Shown here one piece after another: positions 18,401 to 25,516 of a stretch of 64,000 nt of DNA. Every line of letters begins with the position of its first letter. The first letter of the stretch is position 1. The position numbers and the translations under genes are program-made. The notes beneath the pieces were generated by a model. That model had not been told where the DNA came from. It made no database searches and was given only the letters and a program-made list of their open reading frames with translations. This DNA is from Streptomyces sp. CB02980 (GTDB lineage: Bacteria; Actinomycetota; Actinomycetes; Streptomycetales; Streptomycetaceae): the NCBI RefSeq assembly GCF_014451325.2, contig NZ_JACSCH020000007.1, positions 192,965 through 256,964 of the forward strand, in the 5' to 3' direction.

Positions 18401-18647
18401 GCCGTTCCGGGGGTCGAGCTGGTCGCGCTCGGACGACACGCGCCGGGTCGACATCGGTACGACGGCGACGGCCACGGGCAGTTACTGGTGGCTGGACAGC
18501 ACGGGCCGTCAGGTGTTCGTCCGCAACCTCGCCCTGATCGACGGAGGCCGGTACCACGTCGTGCAGGTCATCGGCCCGGAAGACCGGAGCAAGAAGGTCT
18601 CCGAGATCTTCGACGAGGCCACGAAGGGGTTCCGTCCGGGCCGCTGA
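15489..18647 (+). CDS. split pseudokinase receptor with one TM
   Basis: A protein of about 1052 residues related to its two neighbours but with a degenerate kinase fold. There is no glycine loop; the VAVK lysine is replaced in VLVRQV; the catalytic loop reads His-Arg-Asn at 163-165; and Asp-Phe-Gly is replaced by Gly-Leu-Ala at about 183-185. The C-lobe (WAPE at 589-592, then TDLWALGALLYRAVQG) resumes only after an insertion of roughly 390 residues rich in Tyr, Glu, Asp, Pro and Gly, including tandem copies of YVTEPDAYAPES. One TM lies at about 818-842, followed by an ectodomain like those of the neighbours. GTG 15489 follows GGGGAGG; GTG 15468 is an alternative. It is probably a catalytically dead scaffold or sensor. 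Confidence 0.85.
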   Translation: MDDYAGRVLADRYRLPLPPADADTDAYDPGETRAFDTFSGQEVLVRQVPLPEFVDAEVLDGEGGPAGPYGAGGRATRRPAEPVVRRAIEAAQAAAQIPDHPLLDQVFDVFAEAGSLWIVSERIAARPLAALLAERPLNPYRAAEIGADVLTALRALHAHGWVHRNITARTVLVCDDGRVVLTGLAVGAAEEALCGYAPVPEPDPDATAWQAPVEEYGGGGHDTEEYGSEQYGAEGYDAEEYGSELYEAEVYEEGDGHVPYGTDEFEESAEEPADEPVDELLDEPAEEVAEQPGPDRGYGYGYGYGYGHGDGDGDEVYLPEPAPYVTEPDAYAPESAPYVTEPDAYAPESGPDDTESPSPYGTAPGGYGTDPYGRALPAAPAAETQPAPVPPTADVRAARAGAIAAYRAGARAAAKLGETGALPVQRSAPEDPPEPPPAPTAQAAGAPEPQWWARVADDDEDDEDDGDEPYGAGPQAGPPPRVMLAGNWSDGPHASRDSSPPIPAGGGSGPGRGPVLPGSGRPALPAGYTAATPDPARLPVPTGARAEAALEPARIPAQAQADRGPTTRLAAERARQTRIAVVGAVTERWAPEQAGPVHENWRLAPPIGPATDLWALGALLYRAVQGHAPYPEDSAAELVQLVCAEPPAFAEECGPLRPVVESLLRQDPTERPDFEELRGWLRSLVRSAPEPEAGVGVVPLPSFDEKRLPIVRRRGELVRRRRGGAGAGRHRHKRGKDPRPPAQAHARHDDLHTREYGPAPVRADERGDVREEYREDFQESFHEEIPQRASRAPKARATKASRGGRPSSSRPPGSPQALGRTLLVLVLLLLGGAVAYAVLFMSGDGEKPTAPTTPTVGQAPPTTAPSNPPTATKEPTTAPPTGGPPATPRTTPPAADPSAPALAAGYMLRQDPEGFRIGVPNGWRRSPINDAGQVRYTSGDFTMIVVPGRDSVGDNGSDPLEYQNSKERELEPFRGSSWSRSDDTRRVDIGTTATATGSYWWLDSTGRQVFVRNLALIDGGRYHVVQVIGPEDRSKKVSEIFDEATKGFRPGR

Positions 18648-18783
18648 GCGGGACCGTGTCGGGAGGGGGTGCCCGGAATGCCCATCGGCCCCCGGTCACA
18701 GTGCTGTTCCTATGGCGGCCCCGAGGTTCCGCCACCCCGACCCCCCTCCGTAACCTGGCATCCGAAGGAACGGGCGGGGGCAA

Positions 18784-20625
18784 GTGGAACATTCTCAGAG
18801 CACAGGCGCGGGGCTGCTGCTCGCCGGTCGCTACCGGCTGGGCGAGTCCATCGGACGCGGCGGCATGGGCAAGGTCTGGCGCGCACACGACGAGGTGCTG
18901 CACCGCGTCGTGGCGGTGAAGGAGTTGACGGCCGGCCGGTTCGTGGCGGAGGCCGACCGCCTCGTGCTGCACGCCCGTACCCAGAAGGAGGCGCGGGCCG
19001 CCGCGCGGATCACGCACCCGGGTGTGGTGACCGTCCACGACGTCCTGGAGCACGACGACCGGCCGTGGATCGTGATGCAGTACGTCGACGGGCCCTCGCT
19101 CGCCGACGCCGCCAAGGAGAAGGGCACGATCGACCCGCACGAGGCGGCCAGGATCGGTCTGCACGTCCTCGGCGCGCTGCGTGCCGCGCACGCGGCCGGG
19201 GTGCTCCACCGGGACGTCAAGCCGGGCAACGTCCTGCTCGCCCGTGACGGGAGCGTCCTGATCACCGACTTCGGGATCGCGGCGATCGAGGGCGACGCGA
19301 CGATCACCCGGACCGGTGAACTCGTCGGCTCCATCGACTACCTGGCGCCCGAGCGGGTGCGCGGCGGCGACCCCGGTCCCGCCTCCGACCTCTGGTCGCT
19401 CGGCGCCACCCTGTACACGGCGGTGGAGGGCACCTCGCCGTTCCGCCGCACCTCGCCGATCAGCACCATGCAGGCCGTGGTGGCCGAGGAGCCGCCGTAC
19501 CCGGAGAAGGCGGGTCCGCTGGCCCCCGTCATCGTGGCCCTGCTGCGCAAGGACCCGGCGCAGCGGCCGCAGGCGGATGAGGCAGGGCGGATGCTGCTCG
19601 ACGCGATGGAGGGGCGTACGCCGGCGGCGGCGCAGGCGTACGTACCGACCCAGCGGGTGGTGCGGGAGGACCTGGACCCCGCCGGGGACGGTTCCGTCTC
19701 CGGCCACGACCTCGTCACGCTGGGGGAGGAGTCCGACGGCCCGGGGCCGACGGGCACGGCCCGGGCCACGCCCCCGTCCGGCACCGCCCCGTGGCTCCAC
19801 CCGGCTCAGTCACCCCACCAGCCTCACCCGTCTCATCAGTCCAGCCAGTTCAGCCAGTCCGGCCAGTCCAGCCAGTCCCTGCAGTCCCAGCAGTCCCGCT
19901 CACTCCAGCCCTCTCAGCAGTCCCAGTCGCCCCAGGGTGCCCACGGGCAGTCCTCCCCGCCCACCATCGTGCCGCCGTCCTCCGGCCCCGCCGCCTCCGG
20001 CTCGGGTCGCGGCCGGAGCTGGCGTACCGCCTTCCTGGCCGCGCTGCTCGCCGGTCTCGTCGCGGGCGGCGCCGTCTTCGCCGCCATGAACTACGCGGGC
20101 GGCGACCGCAGCGAGGGCGGGCGGACCACGGCCACCGCCCCCACCACCGCCACCCAGGGCGCCAGGAGCGACATCCCGGACGGCTGGCACCGCGTCGACG
20201 ACCCGAAGGGCTTCAGCCTCGTCGTACCGAAGGGCTGGAAGCGGCAGACGGAGGGCGACAACATCGACTACACCCCGGACAACGGCCGCCACCGCATCCG
20301 GGTCAACATCGACCGCAGCCCCGACTTCGAGAACCCGTACATGCACGCGCTCGACCTGGAGCGCACTGTCGCGAAGCGGATGGAGTACACCCGGGTCAAG
20401 CTCGGCCAGACCACCTATCGCGACCAGGTCCGGTCCAGCCTGTGGGAGTTCACCTGGACGGAGAAGCGGGACTTCCCCGGGCCGCGGCACGCGATCGATC
20501 TCATGTACTACGCCGACGACGGCACGGAGTACGCGATCTACATGTCGTCCCCGGAGTCCAGCTGGGAGACCACCCGCGAGCAGTTCGACGTCGTCCTCCA
20601 GCACTGGCGGGCCCCGGGCGACTGA
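18784..20625 (+). CDS. one-TM serine/threonine protein kinase
   Basis: A 613-residue receptor kinase. The kinase domain starts at once (residues about 14-275), with glycine loop GRGGMGKVW, Lys46, His-Arg-Asp at 142-144 and Asp-Phe-Gly at 162-164, all intact. The linker at about 335-400 is strikingly Ser/Gln-rich (repeats of the SQSSQ and QSQQS type). One membrane helix lies at about 416-437 (AFLAALLAGLVAGGAVFAAM), then an ectodomain of about 155 residues starting IPDGWHRVDDPKGFSLVVPK. That ectodomain resembles those of the two preceding genes, so the three arose by duplication and divergence. The GTG start lies behind GGGCGGGGG. A short palindrome 39 bases after the stop may end the transcript. 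Confidence 0.92.
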   Translation: MEHSQSTGAGLLLAGRYRLGESIGRGGMGKVWRAHDEVLHRVVAVKELTAGRFVAEADRLVLHARTQKEARAAARITHPGVVTVHDVLEHDDRPWIVMQYVDGPSLADAAKEKGTIDPHEAARIGLHVLGALRAAHAAGVLHRDVKPGNVLLARDGSVLITDFGIAAIEGDATITRTGELVGSIDYLAPERVRGGDPGPASDLWSLGATLYTAVEGTSPFRRTSPISTMQAVVAEEPPYPEKAGPLAPVIVALLRKDPAQRPQADEAGRMLLDAMEGRTPAAAQAYVPTQRVVREDLDPAGDGSVSGHDLVTLGEESDGPGPTGTARATPPSGTAPWLHPAQSPHQPHPSHQSSQFSQSGQSSQSLQSQQSRSLQPSQQSQSPQGAHGQSSPPTIVPPSSGPAASGSGRGRSWRTAFLAALLAGLVAGGAVFAAMNYAGGDRSEGGRTTATAPTTATQGARSDIPDGWHRVDDPKGFSLVVPKGWKRQTEGDNIDYTPDNGRHRIRVNIDRSPDFENPYMHALDLERTVAKRMEYTRVKLGQTTYRDQVRSSLWEFTWTEKRDFPGPRHAIDLMYYADDGTEYAIYMSSPESSWETTREQFDVVLQHWRAPGD

Positions 20626-20663
20626 AGCCGGTGGAAATCTCCGGCACGGGCCTCTTCACAGTC

Positions 20664-20686
20664 ATAAGCCCCTGATCAGGGCTTAT
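20664..20686. promoter_or_regulatory. 8-bp inverted repeat between kinase and aldehyde dehydrogenase genes
   Basis: ATAAGCCC (20664-20671) and GGGCTTAT (20679-20686) are exact complements around CTGATCA. A second inverted repeat, GCCAG/CTGGC, follows at 20689-20704. The position, 39 bases after one stop and 93 before the next start, fits either a weak terminator or an operator for the downstream gene. Confidence 0.45.
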
Positions 20687-20778
20687 ATGCCAGTGATCGC
20701 TGGCGCGATGTGCGCACCCGGTGAAAACGCGTTACCGACGGGTACCCAAAGGGCGGAACGGCGCCTACGCTCGGGCCC

Positions 20779-22443
20779 ATGACGGACTCGCAGGCCCCCG
20801 CCGCCCCCTCGGTTCCCGACGTCCCCGCCGCACAGGCCGGAGCCGCCGCGCCCGCCGGGGCGACCAACCCGGTCGCGGCCGCGCCCGCCGGCGCCCGCAC
20901 GGCCGACGACGTCGTGACGCCCGAGGTGGTCGCCCGGCTGACGCGCGGTGTCGTCGGCTCCGGCCGGACCGCCAACCACACCCCGTTCACCGGGGCGAAG
21001 CTGGCGGACCTGCCCGAGTCCACCCCCGAGGACGTCGCCGAGGCCTTCACGCGCGCGCGTGGCGCCCAGGCCGCCTGGGCCGCCACCCCGGTCAGGGCCC
21101 GCGCCGCCGTCCTCCTGCGCTTCCACGACCTGGTCCTCCAGCGCCAGTCCGAGGTCCTCGACCTCATCCAGCTGGAGACGGGCAAGGCGCGCCTGCACGC
21201 CCACGAGGAGGTGCAGGCGGTCGCCGTCGCCGCCCGCCACTACGGCCGCAAGGCCTCCTCGTACCTGAAGCCCCGCCGCCACACCGGCGTCGTGCCGACC
21301 CTCACCAAGGTGACCGAGCTGCGTCAGCCGCGCGGTGTCGTCGGCCAGATCGCCCCCTGGAACTACCCGCTCGAACTCTCCGTCGGCGACGCGCTCCCCG
21401 CCTTCGTCTCGGGCAACGCCGTCGTCATGAAGCCCGACACGGAGACCGCGCTCACCGCGCTCTGGGCCCGTGACCTGCTCATCGAGGCCGGGCTGCCCGC
21501 CGAGGTCTTCCAGGTCGTCCTCGGCGACGGCCCGGTCGTCGGCCCCGAGGTCGTCAAGCACGCCGACTACGTCTCCTTCACCGGCTCCACCCGTACCGGC
21601 CGCGAGGTCGCGCAGGGCGCCGCCGCCCGGCTCGTCGGCGTCTCCCTCGAACTCGGCGGCAAGAACGCGATGCTCGTCCTGAAGGACGCCGACATCGAGA
21701 AGGCCGCCGCCGGAGCCGTCCGCGCCTGCTTCTCCTCCGCCGGCCAGCTCTGCATCTCCATCGAGCGCCTCTACGTGCACGAGTCGATCGCCGACGTCTT
21801 CCTGGACCGCTTCGCCGCCCGCACCAAGGCCATGCGGCTCGGCAACTCCCTCGCGTACGGCGCCGACATGGGCTCGCTCGTCGGCGACCGCCAGCTGGAG
21901 ACCGTCACGAAGCATGTCGAGGAGGCCGTCGCCAAGGGCGCCACGCTCGTCGCCGGCGGAGTCGCCCGCCCCGACATCGGCCCCCTCTTCTTCGAGCCGA
22001 CCATCCTCGACGGCGTCGAGGCCCCGATGGCGGTCTGCGGGGAGGAGACCTTCGGCCCGGTCGTCTCGATCTACCGCTTCCGCGACGAGGACGAGGTCGT
22101 CGACCTCGCCAACGCCACCCCGTACGGTCTGAACTCCTCCGTCTGGACGAAGGACTCGCGCCGGGGCCACGCGGTCGCGGCCCGGCTGCGCACCGGCACC
22201 GTCAACATCAACGAGGGGTACGCCCCCGCCTACGGCAGCGTGCAGTCCCCGATGGGCGGCATGAAGGACTCCGGGCTCGGCCGCCGCCACGGCTCGGAGG
22301 GCATCCTCAAGTACACCGAGGCCCAGACCGTCGCCCAGCAGCGGCTGATCCCGCTCGCGCCCTCCTTCGGGATGGACGACGAGAAGTACGCCGCGTTCAT
22401 GAGCGTGTCCCTGAAGGCGATGAAGGCCCTGCGTCTGCGCTGA
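20779..22443 (+). CDS. succinate-semialdehyde / aldehyde dehydrogenase (NADP+)
   Basis: A 554-residue member of the aldehyde dehydrogenase superfamily, of the type usually annotated succinic semialdehyde dehydrogenase in Streptomyces. The oxyanion Asn is in IAPWNYPLELS, the catalytic Glu in LELGGKNAM and the catalytic Cys in SAGQLCISIERLYVH. An Ala/Pro-rich N-terminal extension of about 45 residues (AQAGAAAPAGATNP and neighbours) precedes the fold. The enzyme would oxidise an aldehyde to its acid in the cytoplasm. GABA-shunt assignment is by family resemblance only, as no gabT lies nearby. The GMC oxidoreductase gene starts 53 bases after its stop, so the two probably form an operon and may act on successive alcohol and aldehyde steps. 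Confidence 0.85.
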   Translation: MTDSQAPAAPSVPDVPAAQAGAAAPAGATNPVAAAPAGARTADDVVTPEVVARLTRGVVGSGRTANHTPFTGAKLADLPESTPEDVAEAFTRARGAQAAWAATPVRARAAVLLRFHDLVLQRQSEVLDLIQLETGKARLHAHEEVQAVAVAARHYGRKASSYLKPRRHTGVVPTLTKVTELRQPRGVVGQIAPWNYPLELSVGDALPAFVSGNAVVMKPDTETALTALWARDLLIEAGLPAEVFQVVLGDGPVVGPEVVKHADYVSFTGSTRTGREVAQGAAARLVGVSLELGGKNAMLVLKDADIEKAAAGAVRACFSSAGQLCISIERLYVHESIADVFLDRFAARTKAMRLGNSLAYGADMGSLVGDRQLETVTKHVEEAVAKGATLVAGGVARPDIGPLFFEPTILDGVEAPMAVCGEETFGPVVSIYRFRDEDEVVDLANATPYGLNSSVWTKDSRRGHAVAARLRTGTVNINEGYAPAYGSVQSPMGGMKDSGLGRRHGSEGILKYTEAQTVAQQRLIPLAPSFGMDDEKYAAFMSVSLKAMKALRLR

Positions 22444-22496
22444 GCCGGCGCTGCGCCTCCCCATCCCGACTGTCCCCTTTTCGTACGAGGAGAGCC

Positions 22497-24308
22497 ATGA
22501 CCGCGGTACCCCCTACCCAAAATCAGGAGCAGGCGGAGGACGAGGCGTACGACTACGACGTCCTCGTCGTCGGCTCCGGCTTCGGCGGCTCGGTCACCGC
22601 GCTCCGCCTCACCGAGAAGGGCTACCGGGTCGGCGTCCTGGAGGCCGGGCGCCGCTTCACCCGCGCGACCCTGCCGAAGAACTCCTGGGACGTGAAGAAC
22701 TTCCTGTGGGCCCCCGCCCTCGGCCTCTACGGCATCCAGCGGATCCACCTGCTCGGCAACGTCATGGTGCTCGCGGGCGCCGGCGTCGGCGGCGGCTCCC
22801 TGAACTACGCCAACACCCTCTACGAGCCGCTCGCGCCGTTCTTCGACGACCCGCAGTGGAAGGACATCACGGACTGGCGCGAGGAGCTGAGCCCCTACTA
22901 CGACCAGGCCAAGCGCATGCTCGGCGTCCGGATCAACCCGACCATGACCCCGTCGGACGTCCACCTCAAGGCGACCGCACAGAGCATGGGCATCGGCGAC
23001 ACGTTCCACATGGCGCCCGTCGGGGTGTTCTTCGGGGACGGGCAGGACGGCGACGGGACGGCGAAGGCGAAGCCGGGCGGCGAGGTGCCCGACCCGTTCT
23101 TCGGCGGCGCCGGACCCTCCCGCAAGGCCTGCACCGAGTGCGGCGAGTGCATGACCGGCTGCCGGCACGGCGCCAAGAACACCCTCAACGAGAACTACCT
23201 CCACCTCGCCGAGAAGGCGGGCGCGGCCGTCCACCCCATGACCTCGGTCGTCGCGGTCACCGAGGACTCGCGGGGCGGCTACGCCGTCAAGACCCTCCCC
23301 TCCGACAACCGGAAGAAGGGCAAGGGCCGTACCTTCACGGCCCGCAAGGTCGTCATCGCCGCCGGCACGTACGGCACCCAGACCCTGCTGCACCGGATGA
23401 AGGACACCGGCCTGCTGCCCCGGATCTCGGCCCGGCTCGGCGAGCTGACCCGTACCAACTCCGAGGGTCTCGTCGGCTCGCAGACCACCGACCGGCGCTA
23501 CCGGAAGAAGCACGGCAAGGAGAGGGCCGACTTCACCCGCGGCGTCGCCATCACCTCCTCGATCCACCCCGACGAGAACACCCACATCGAGCCCGTGCGG
23601 TACGGCAAGGGCTCCAACTCGATGGGCGCGCTGACGATCCTCCAGGTGCCGTATGGCGCGCACCGGGTCCGCAGGTGGCTGCTCGAACTCGTCAAGCACC
23701 CCGCGCTCGCGGCCCGCTCGCTGTCCAACCGGCGCTGGTCGGAGCGGACCATCATCGGCCTCGTCATGCAGTCCCTGGACAACTCGCTGACCACCTACCG
23801 CAAGCCGGGCGGCATCGGGAAGGGCCTGCTCACCGCCCGCCAGGGCCACGGGGCCCCCAATCCGACCCAGATCGAGGCGGCGACCAAGGCCGCCGCCCTC
23901 CTCGCCGAGGAGATCAACGGCTTCGCCGGCTCCAACGTCGGCGAGCTGATGGGCACGCCGCTGACCGCCCACTTCCTCGGCGGCTGCCCGATCGGCGCGG
24001 ACGCCGGGTCCGGTGTCATCGACCCGTACCACCGGCTCTTCGGGCACCCGGGGATCTCCGTCGTCGACGGCGCGGCCGTCTCCGCGAACCTCGGCGTGAA
24101 CCCGTCGCTGACGATCACCGCGCAGGCGGAGCGGGCGATGTCCTTCTGGCCGAACAAGGGCGAGGAGGACCCGCGGCCGCGGCAGGGCGAGTCGTACGTA
24201 CGGATCGCGGCGGTCGAGCCCAAGTCCCCCGCGGTCCCGGCCGAGGCCTTCGGCGCGCTGCGGCTGCCGTTCCTGGGGATGCCGGTGGTCCCGCCCAAGG
24301 CGTCGTGA
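22497..24308 (+). CDS. GMC-type FAD oxidoreductase with cysteine cluster (cholesterol-oxidase-like)
   Basis: A 603-residue flavoprotein. The dinucleotide-binding motif VVGSGFGGSVTALRL sits at residues about 23-37, and GVGGGSLNYANTLYEP near 97-112 is characteristic of the cholesterol-oxidase-like branch of the GMC family. Near residue 211 the segment CTECGECMTGCRHGAKNTL carries a CxxCxxCxxxC cluster resembling an iron-sulfur site; such a cluster recurs in this branch. The C-terminal FAD/substrate part includes FLGGCPIGADAGSGVIDPY. It likely oxidises a hydrophobic or sterol-like alcohol, but the substrate is not evident. The ATG follows AGGAG. It lies directly behind the aldehyde dehydrogenase gene and is followed by a clean hairpin terminator. 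Confidence 0.85.
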   Translation: MTAVPPTQNQEQAEDEAYDYDVLVVGSGFGGSVTALRLTEKGYRVGVLEAGRRFTRATLPKNSWDVKNFLWAPALGLYGIQRIHLLGNVMVLAGAGVGGGSLNYANTLYEPLAPFFDDPQWKDITDWREELSPYYDQAKRMLGVRINPTMTPSDVHLKATAQSMGIGDTFHMAPVGVFFGDGQDGDGTAKAKPGGEVPDPFFGGAGPSRKACTECGECMTGCRHGAKNTLNENYLHLAEKAGAAVHPMTSVVAVTEDSRGGYAVKTLPSDNRKKGKGRTFTARKVVIAAGTYGTQTLLHRMKDTGLLPRISARLGELTRTNSEGLVGSQTTDRRYRKKHGKERADFTRGVAITSSIHPDENTHIEPVRYGKGSNSMGALTILQVPYGAHRVRRWLLELVKHPALAARSLSNRRWSERTIIGLVMQSLDNSLTTYRKPGGIGKGLLTARQGHGAPNPTQIEAATKAAALLAEEINGFAGSNVGELMGTPLTAHFLGGCPIGADAGSGVIDPYHRLFGHPGISVVDGAAVSANLGVNPSLTITAQAERAMSFWPNKGEEDPRPRQGESYVRIAAVEPKSPAVPAEAFGALRLPFLGMPVVPPKAS

Positions 24309-24351
24309 ACCGACGCGGGTGGCCGGCAGGCACCTGTGGCCGAGACAGGTA

Positions 24352-24387
24352 AGGGGCGCTGCACCCCCCTCCGAGTGCAGCGCCCCT
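24352..24387 (+). terminator. terminator of the GMC oxidoreductase gene
   Basis: A perfect 13-bp stem pairs 24352-24364 with 24375-24387 around a 10-base C-rich loop, 43 bases after the stop codon. It is followed by CCAGCTTTGG. Position and strength make it a convincing terminator. Confidence 0.88.
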
Positions 24388-24460
24388 ACCAGCTTTGGTG
24401 TTGCTGCATAGATGACCCGCGACCGGTGGGGAAGGTTGTAGCGGTTGCACAGGATCTTCG

Positions 24461-24476
24461 TGTGACGCGCGTCACG
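24461..24476. promoter_or_regulatory. CRP-like palindrome
   Basis: TGTGACGCGCGTCACG fits the classical TGTGA-N6-TCACA arrangement and the GTG-N6-GNCAC form described for Streptomyces Crp; its core of 14 bases is a perfect palindrome. It lies in the gene-free stretch 22 bp ahead of the hairpin at 24498. Confidence 0.45.
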
Positions 24477-24497
24477 CCGGAGGGGGTGTGTGCGGAC

Positions 24498-24539
24498 AAG
24501 GGCCCCGTGGCGCGATTCCGGTCGCGGCACGGGGCCCTT
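24498..24539. terminator. orphan long hairpin
   Basis: Twelve bases (24498-24509) pair exactly with 24528-24539, and inside them CGCGA (24511-24515) pairs with TCGCG (24522-24526) around a six-base loop. No coding gene ends here, because the GMC gene already has a terminator 110 bp upstream and the chorismate mutase gene ends 578 bp away. It may end an unannotated RNA. Confidence 0.5.
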
Positions 24540-24993
24540 GGGGTCGGCACCGGTGTCAGGGCAGCGGCGGTGCCGAGCGGGGCGGCGCCGGGGGGTTGCG
24601 CCGCGTGGGAGAGGGTTCTGCGGGGGGCGAGACGGGTTCGGGGTCTCGGGGAACTCGGGGGATCTTGAGGGGTTCGCACTGTGCTGGCGGTCGTGGGGGC
24701 CACGACCGGAAGAGCCGGTTGCGGCCGGCCCCGAGCGTCCCCGGGGCCGACCGCTCCTTCTGGGTGACCGGGCTGCTGTCCCCTGCTGTCCGGTCACAAG
24801 CGCTGGTGCGAGGTCCCACGACGTACCGGAGGTACGCCACACGCCCCAGCGAAGCCACGCGTGGTTTCATTTCGGGCCCGCCCCTGGCTGGCACGGACAC
24901 CCGGACCAACGAAGCCGGGCCGGAGCCGGTCACGCGCCGTACGGGTGAGAGCGGGCCCGAACTCAGATCCGGGGACGCACCCGGATATGCGAG

Positions 24994-25128
24994 CGCACGC
25001 TCAGCCACGGGAACGCGCCCGGGTGACGCGAAGGCACGCTCAGCTGCGGGAACGCGCCCGGTGGCGAGGGCACGCACGGCTCAGCCACGGGAACGCGCCC
25101 GGTGGCGAGGGCACGCTCAGATGCGGCC
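24994..25128. repeat. degenerate tandem direct repeat, about 36-41 bp unit
   Basis: Copies begin with GCACGCTCAG at 24994, 25034, about 25070 (with a small insertion) and 25111 (partial). The shared part runs on into GGGAACGCGCCCGG in the first three copies. The last, partial copy contains the stop codon of the chorismate mutase gene (25117-25119), so the array appears to have grown out from, or into, the 3' end of that gene. Confidence 0.75.
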
Positions 25129-25410
25129 CCGGCACAGCTCCAGCATCGTCATCGCCAGCGCCGTGCCCGGCTTGCCGAGGGCGTCCCTGTAGTGGCCGAG
25201 GACCTCCATCTCGCGGGTCAGGTTCACCCGGCGGCCGCCGGAGGAGATCCGTGCCTCCTGGATGACGGCCGAGACGGCCATCCGTTCCTGGATGAGACCG
25301 ATGATCCGGTCGTCGAGCGCGTCGATGCGCTCGCGGGCGCCGCCGATCAGCGTCGCCGCCTCGTCGGTGCGGGCGCCGGTCTTCTCGGGGGTTGCGGTGT
25401 TCGTCGTCAT
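25117..25410 (-). CDS. chorismate mutase, AroQ class
   Basis: A 97-residue all-helical chorismate mutase that would convert chorismate to prephenate for Phe and Tyr synthesis. The first long helix carries RERIDALDDRIIGLIQERM, followed by the conserved loop residues (VSAVIQEARISSGG) and the last helix ALAMTMLELCRGRI. Arg, Lys/Arg and Glu/Gln positions of the AroQ active site are in place, and the length is normal for the stand-alone enzyme. The ATG at 25410 has GGAG upstream. A leader peptide and terminator hairpin lie 57-180 bases ahead, which points to attenuation by aromatic amino acid supply. guaA is divergent. The stop codon lies inside a tandem repeat. Confidence 0.9.
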   Translation of the reverse strand: MTTNTATPEKTGARTDEAATLIGGARERIDALDDRIIGLIQERMAVSAVIQEARISSGGRRVNLTREMEVLGHYRDALGKPGTALAMTMLELCRGRI

Positions 25411-25467
25411 GGCGGGGCTCCTGGGGTGTCGGATGCCCCGGGGCGAACCGGCCCGGGAACGACAGAA

Positions 25468-25492
25468 CGCCCCGGGCTGTCAGCCCGGGGCG
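25468..25492 (-). terminator. attenuator terminator ahead of chorismate mutase
   Basis: On the minus strand an 11-bp GC stem (25492-25482 with 25478-25468) has a three-base GAC loop and is followed by TTCTGT. It stands between the leader peptide stop and the chorismate mutase start, so a transcript would have to pass it. It is a good candidate attenuator rather than a gene-end terminator, since no coding gene other than the leader ends here. Confidence 0.72.
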
Positions 25493-25516
25493 CCTGGGAA
25501 GTCGCTTGTCAGTTGC

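Larger units (their letters stand above)
24388..25116. other. gene-free stretch with palindrome, hairpin and direct repeats
   Basis: No open frame in these 729 bases has convincing coding character, and the frames present resemble nothing I know. The stretch holds a CRP-like palindrome (24461-24476), a long hairpin (24498-24539) and a tandem repeat (24994-25128), each listed separately. Between 24388 and 24497 the sequence is less GC-rich than its surroundings and could host a promoter or a small RNA gene ended by the hairpin; no direct evidence decides this. Confidence 0.5.

Noticed and set aside
12825..18557. Uninterrupted minus-strand frame of 1910 codons across two kinase genes
   Set aside because: It is a GC-rich shadow of the plus-strand kinases: composition is Arg/Gly/Val-rich with no motif, and the plus strand shows complete kinase domains.
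24488..25192. Open frames in the gene-free stretch before chorismate mutase
   Set aside because: They are Arg/Gly/Pro-rich, cross a strong hairpin and the tandem repeats, and resemble no protein.
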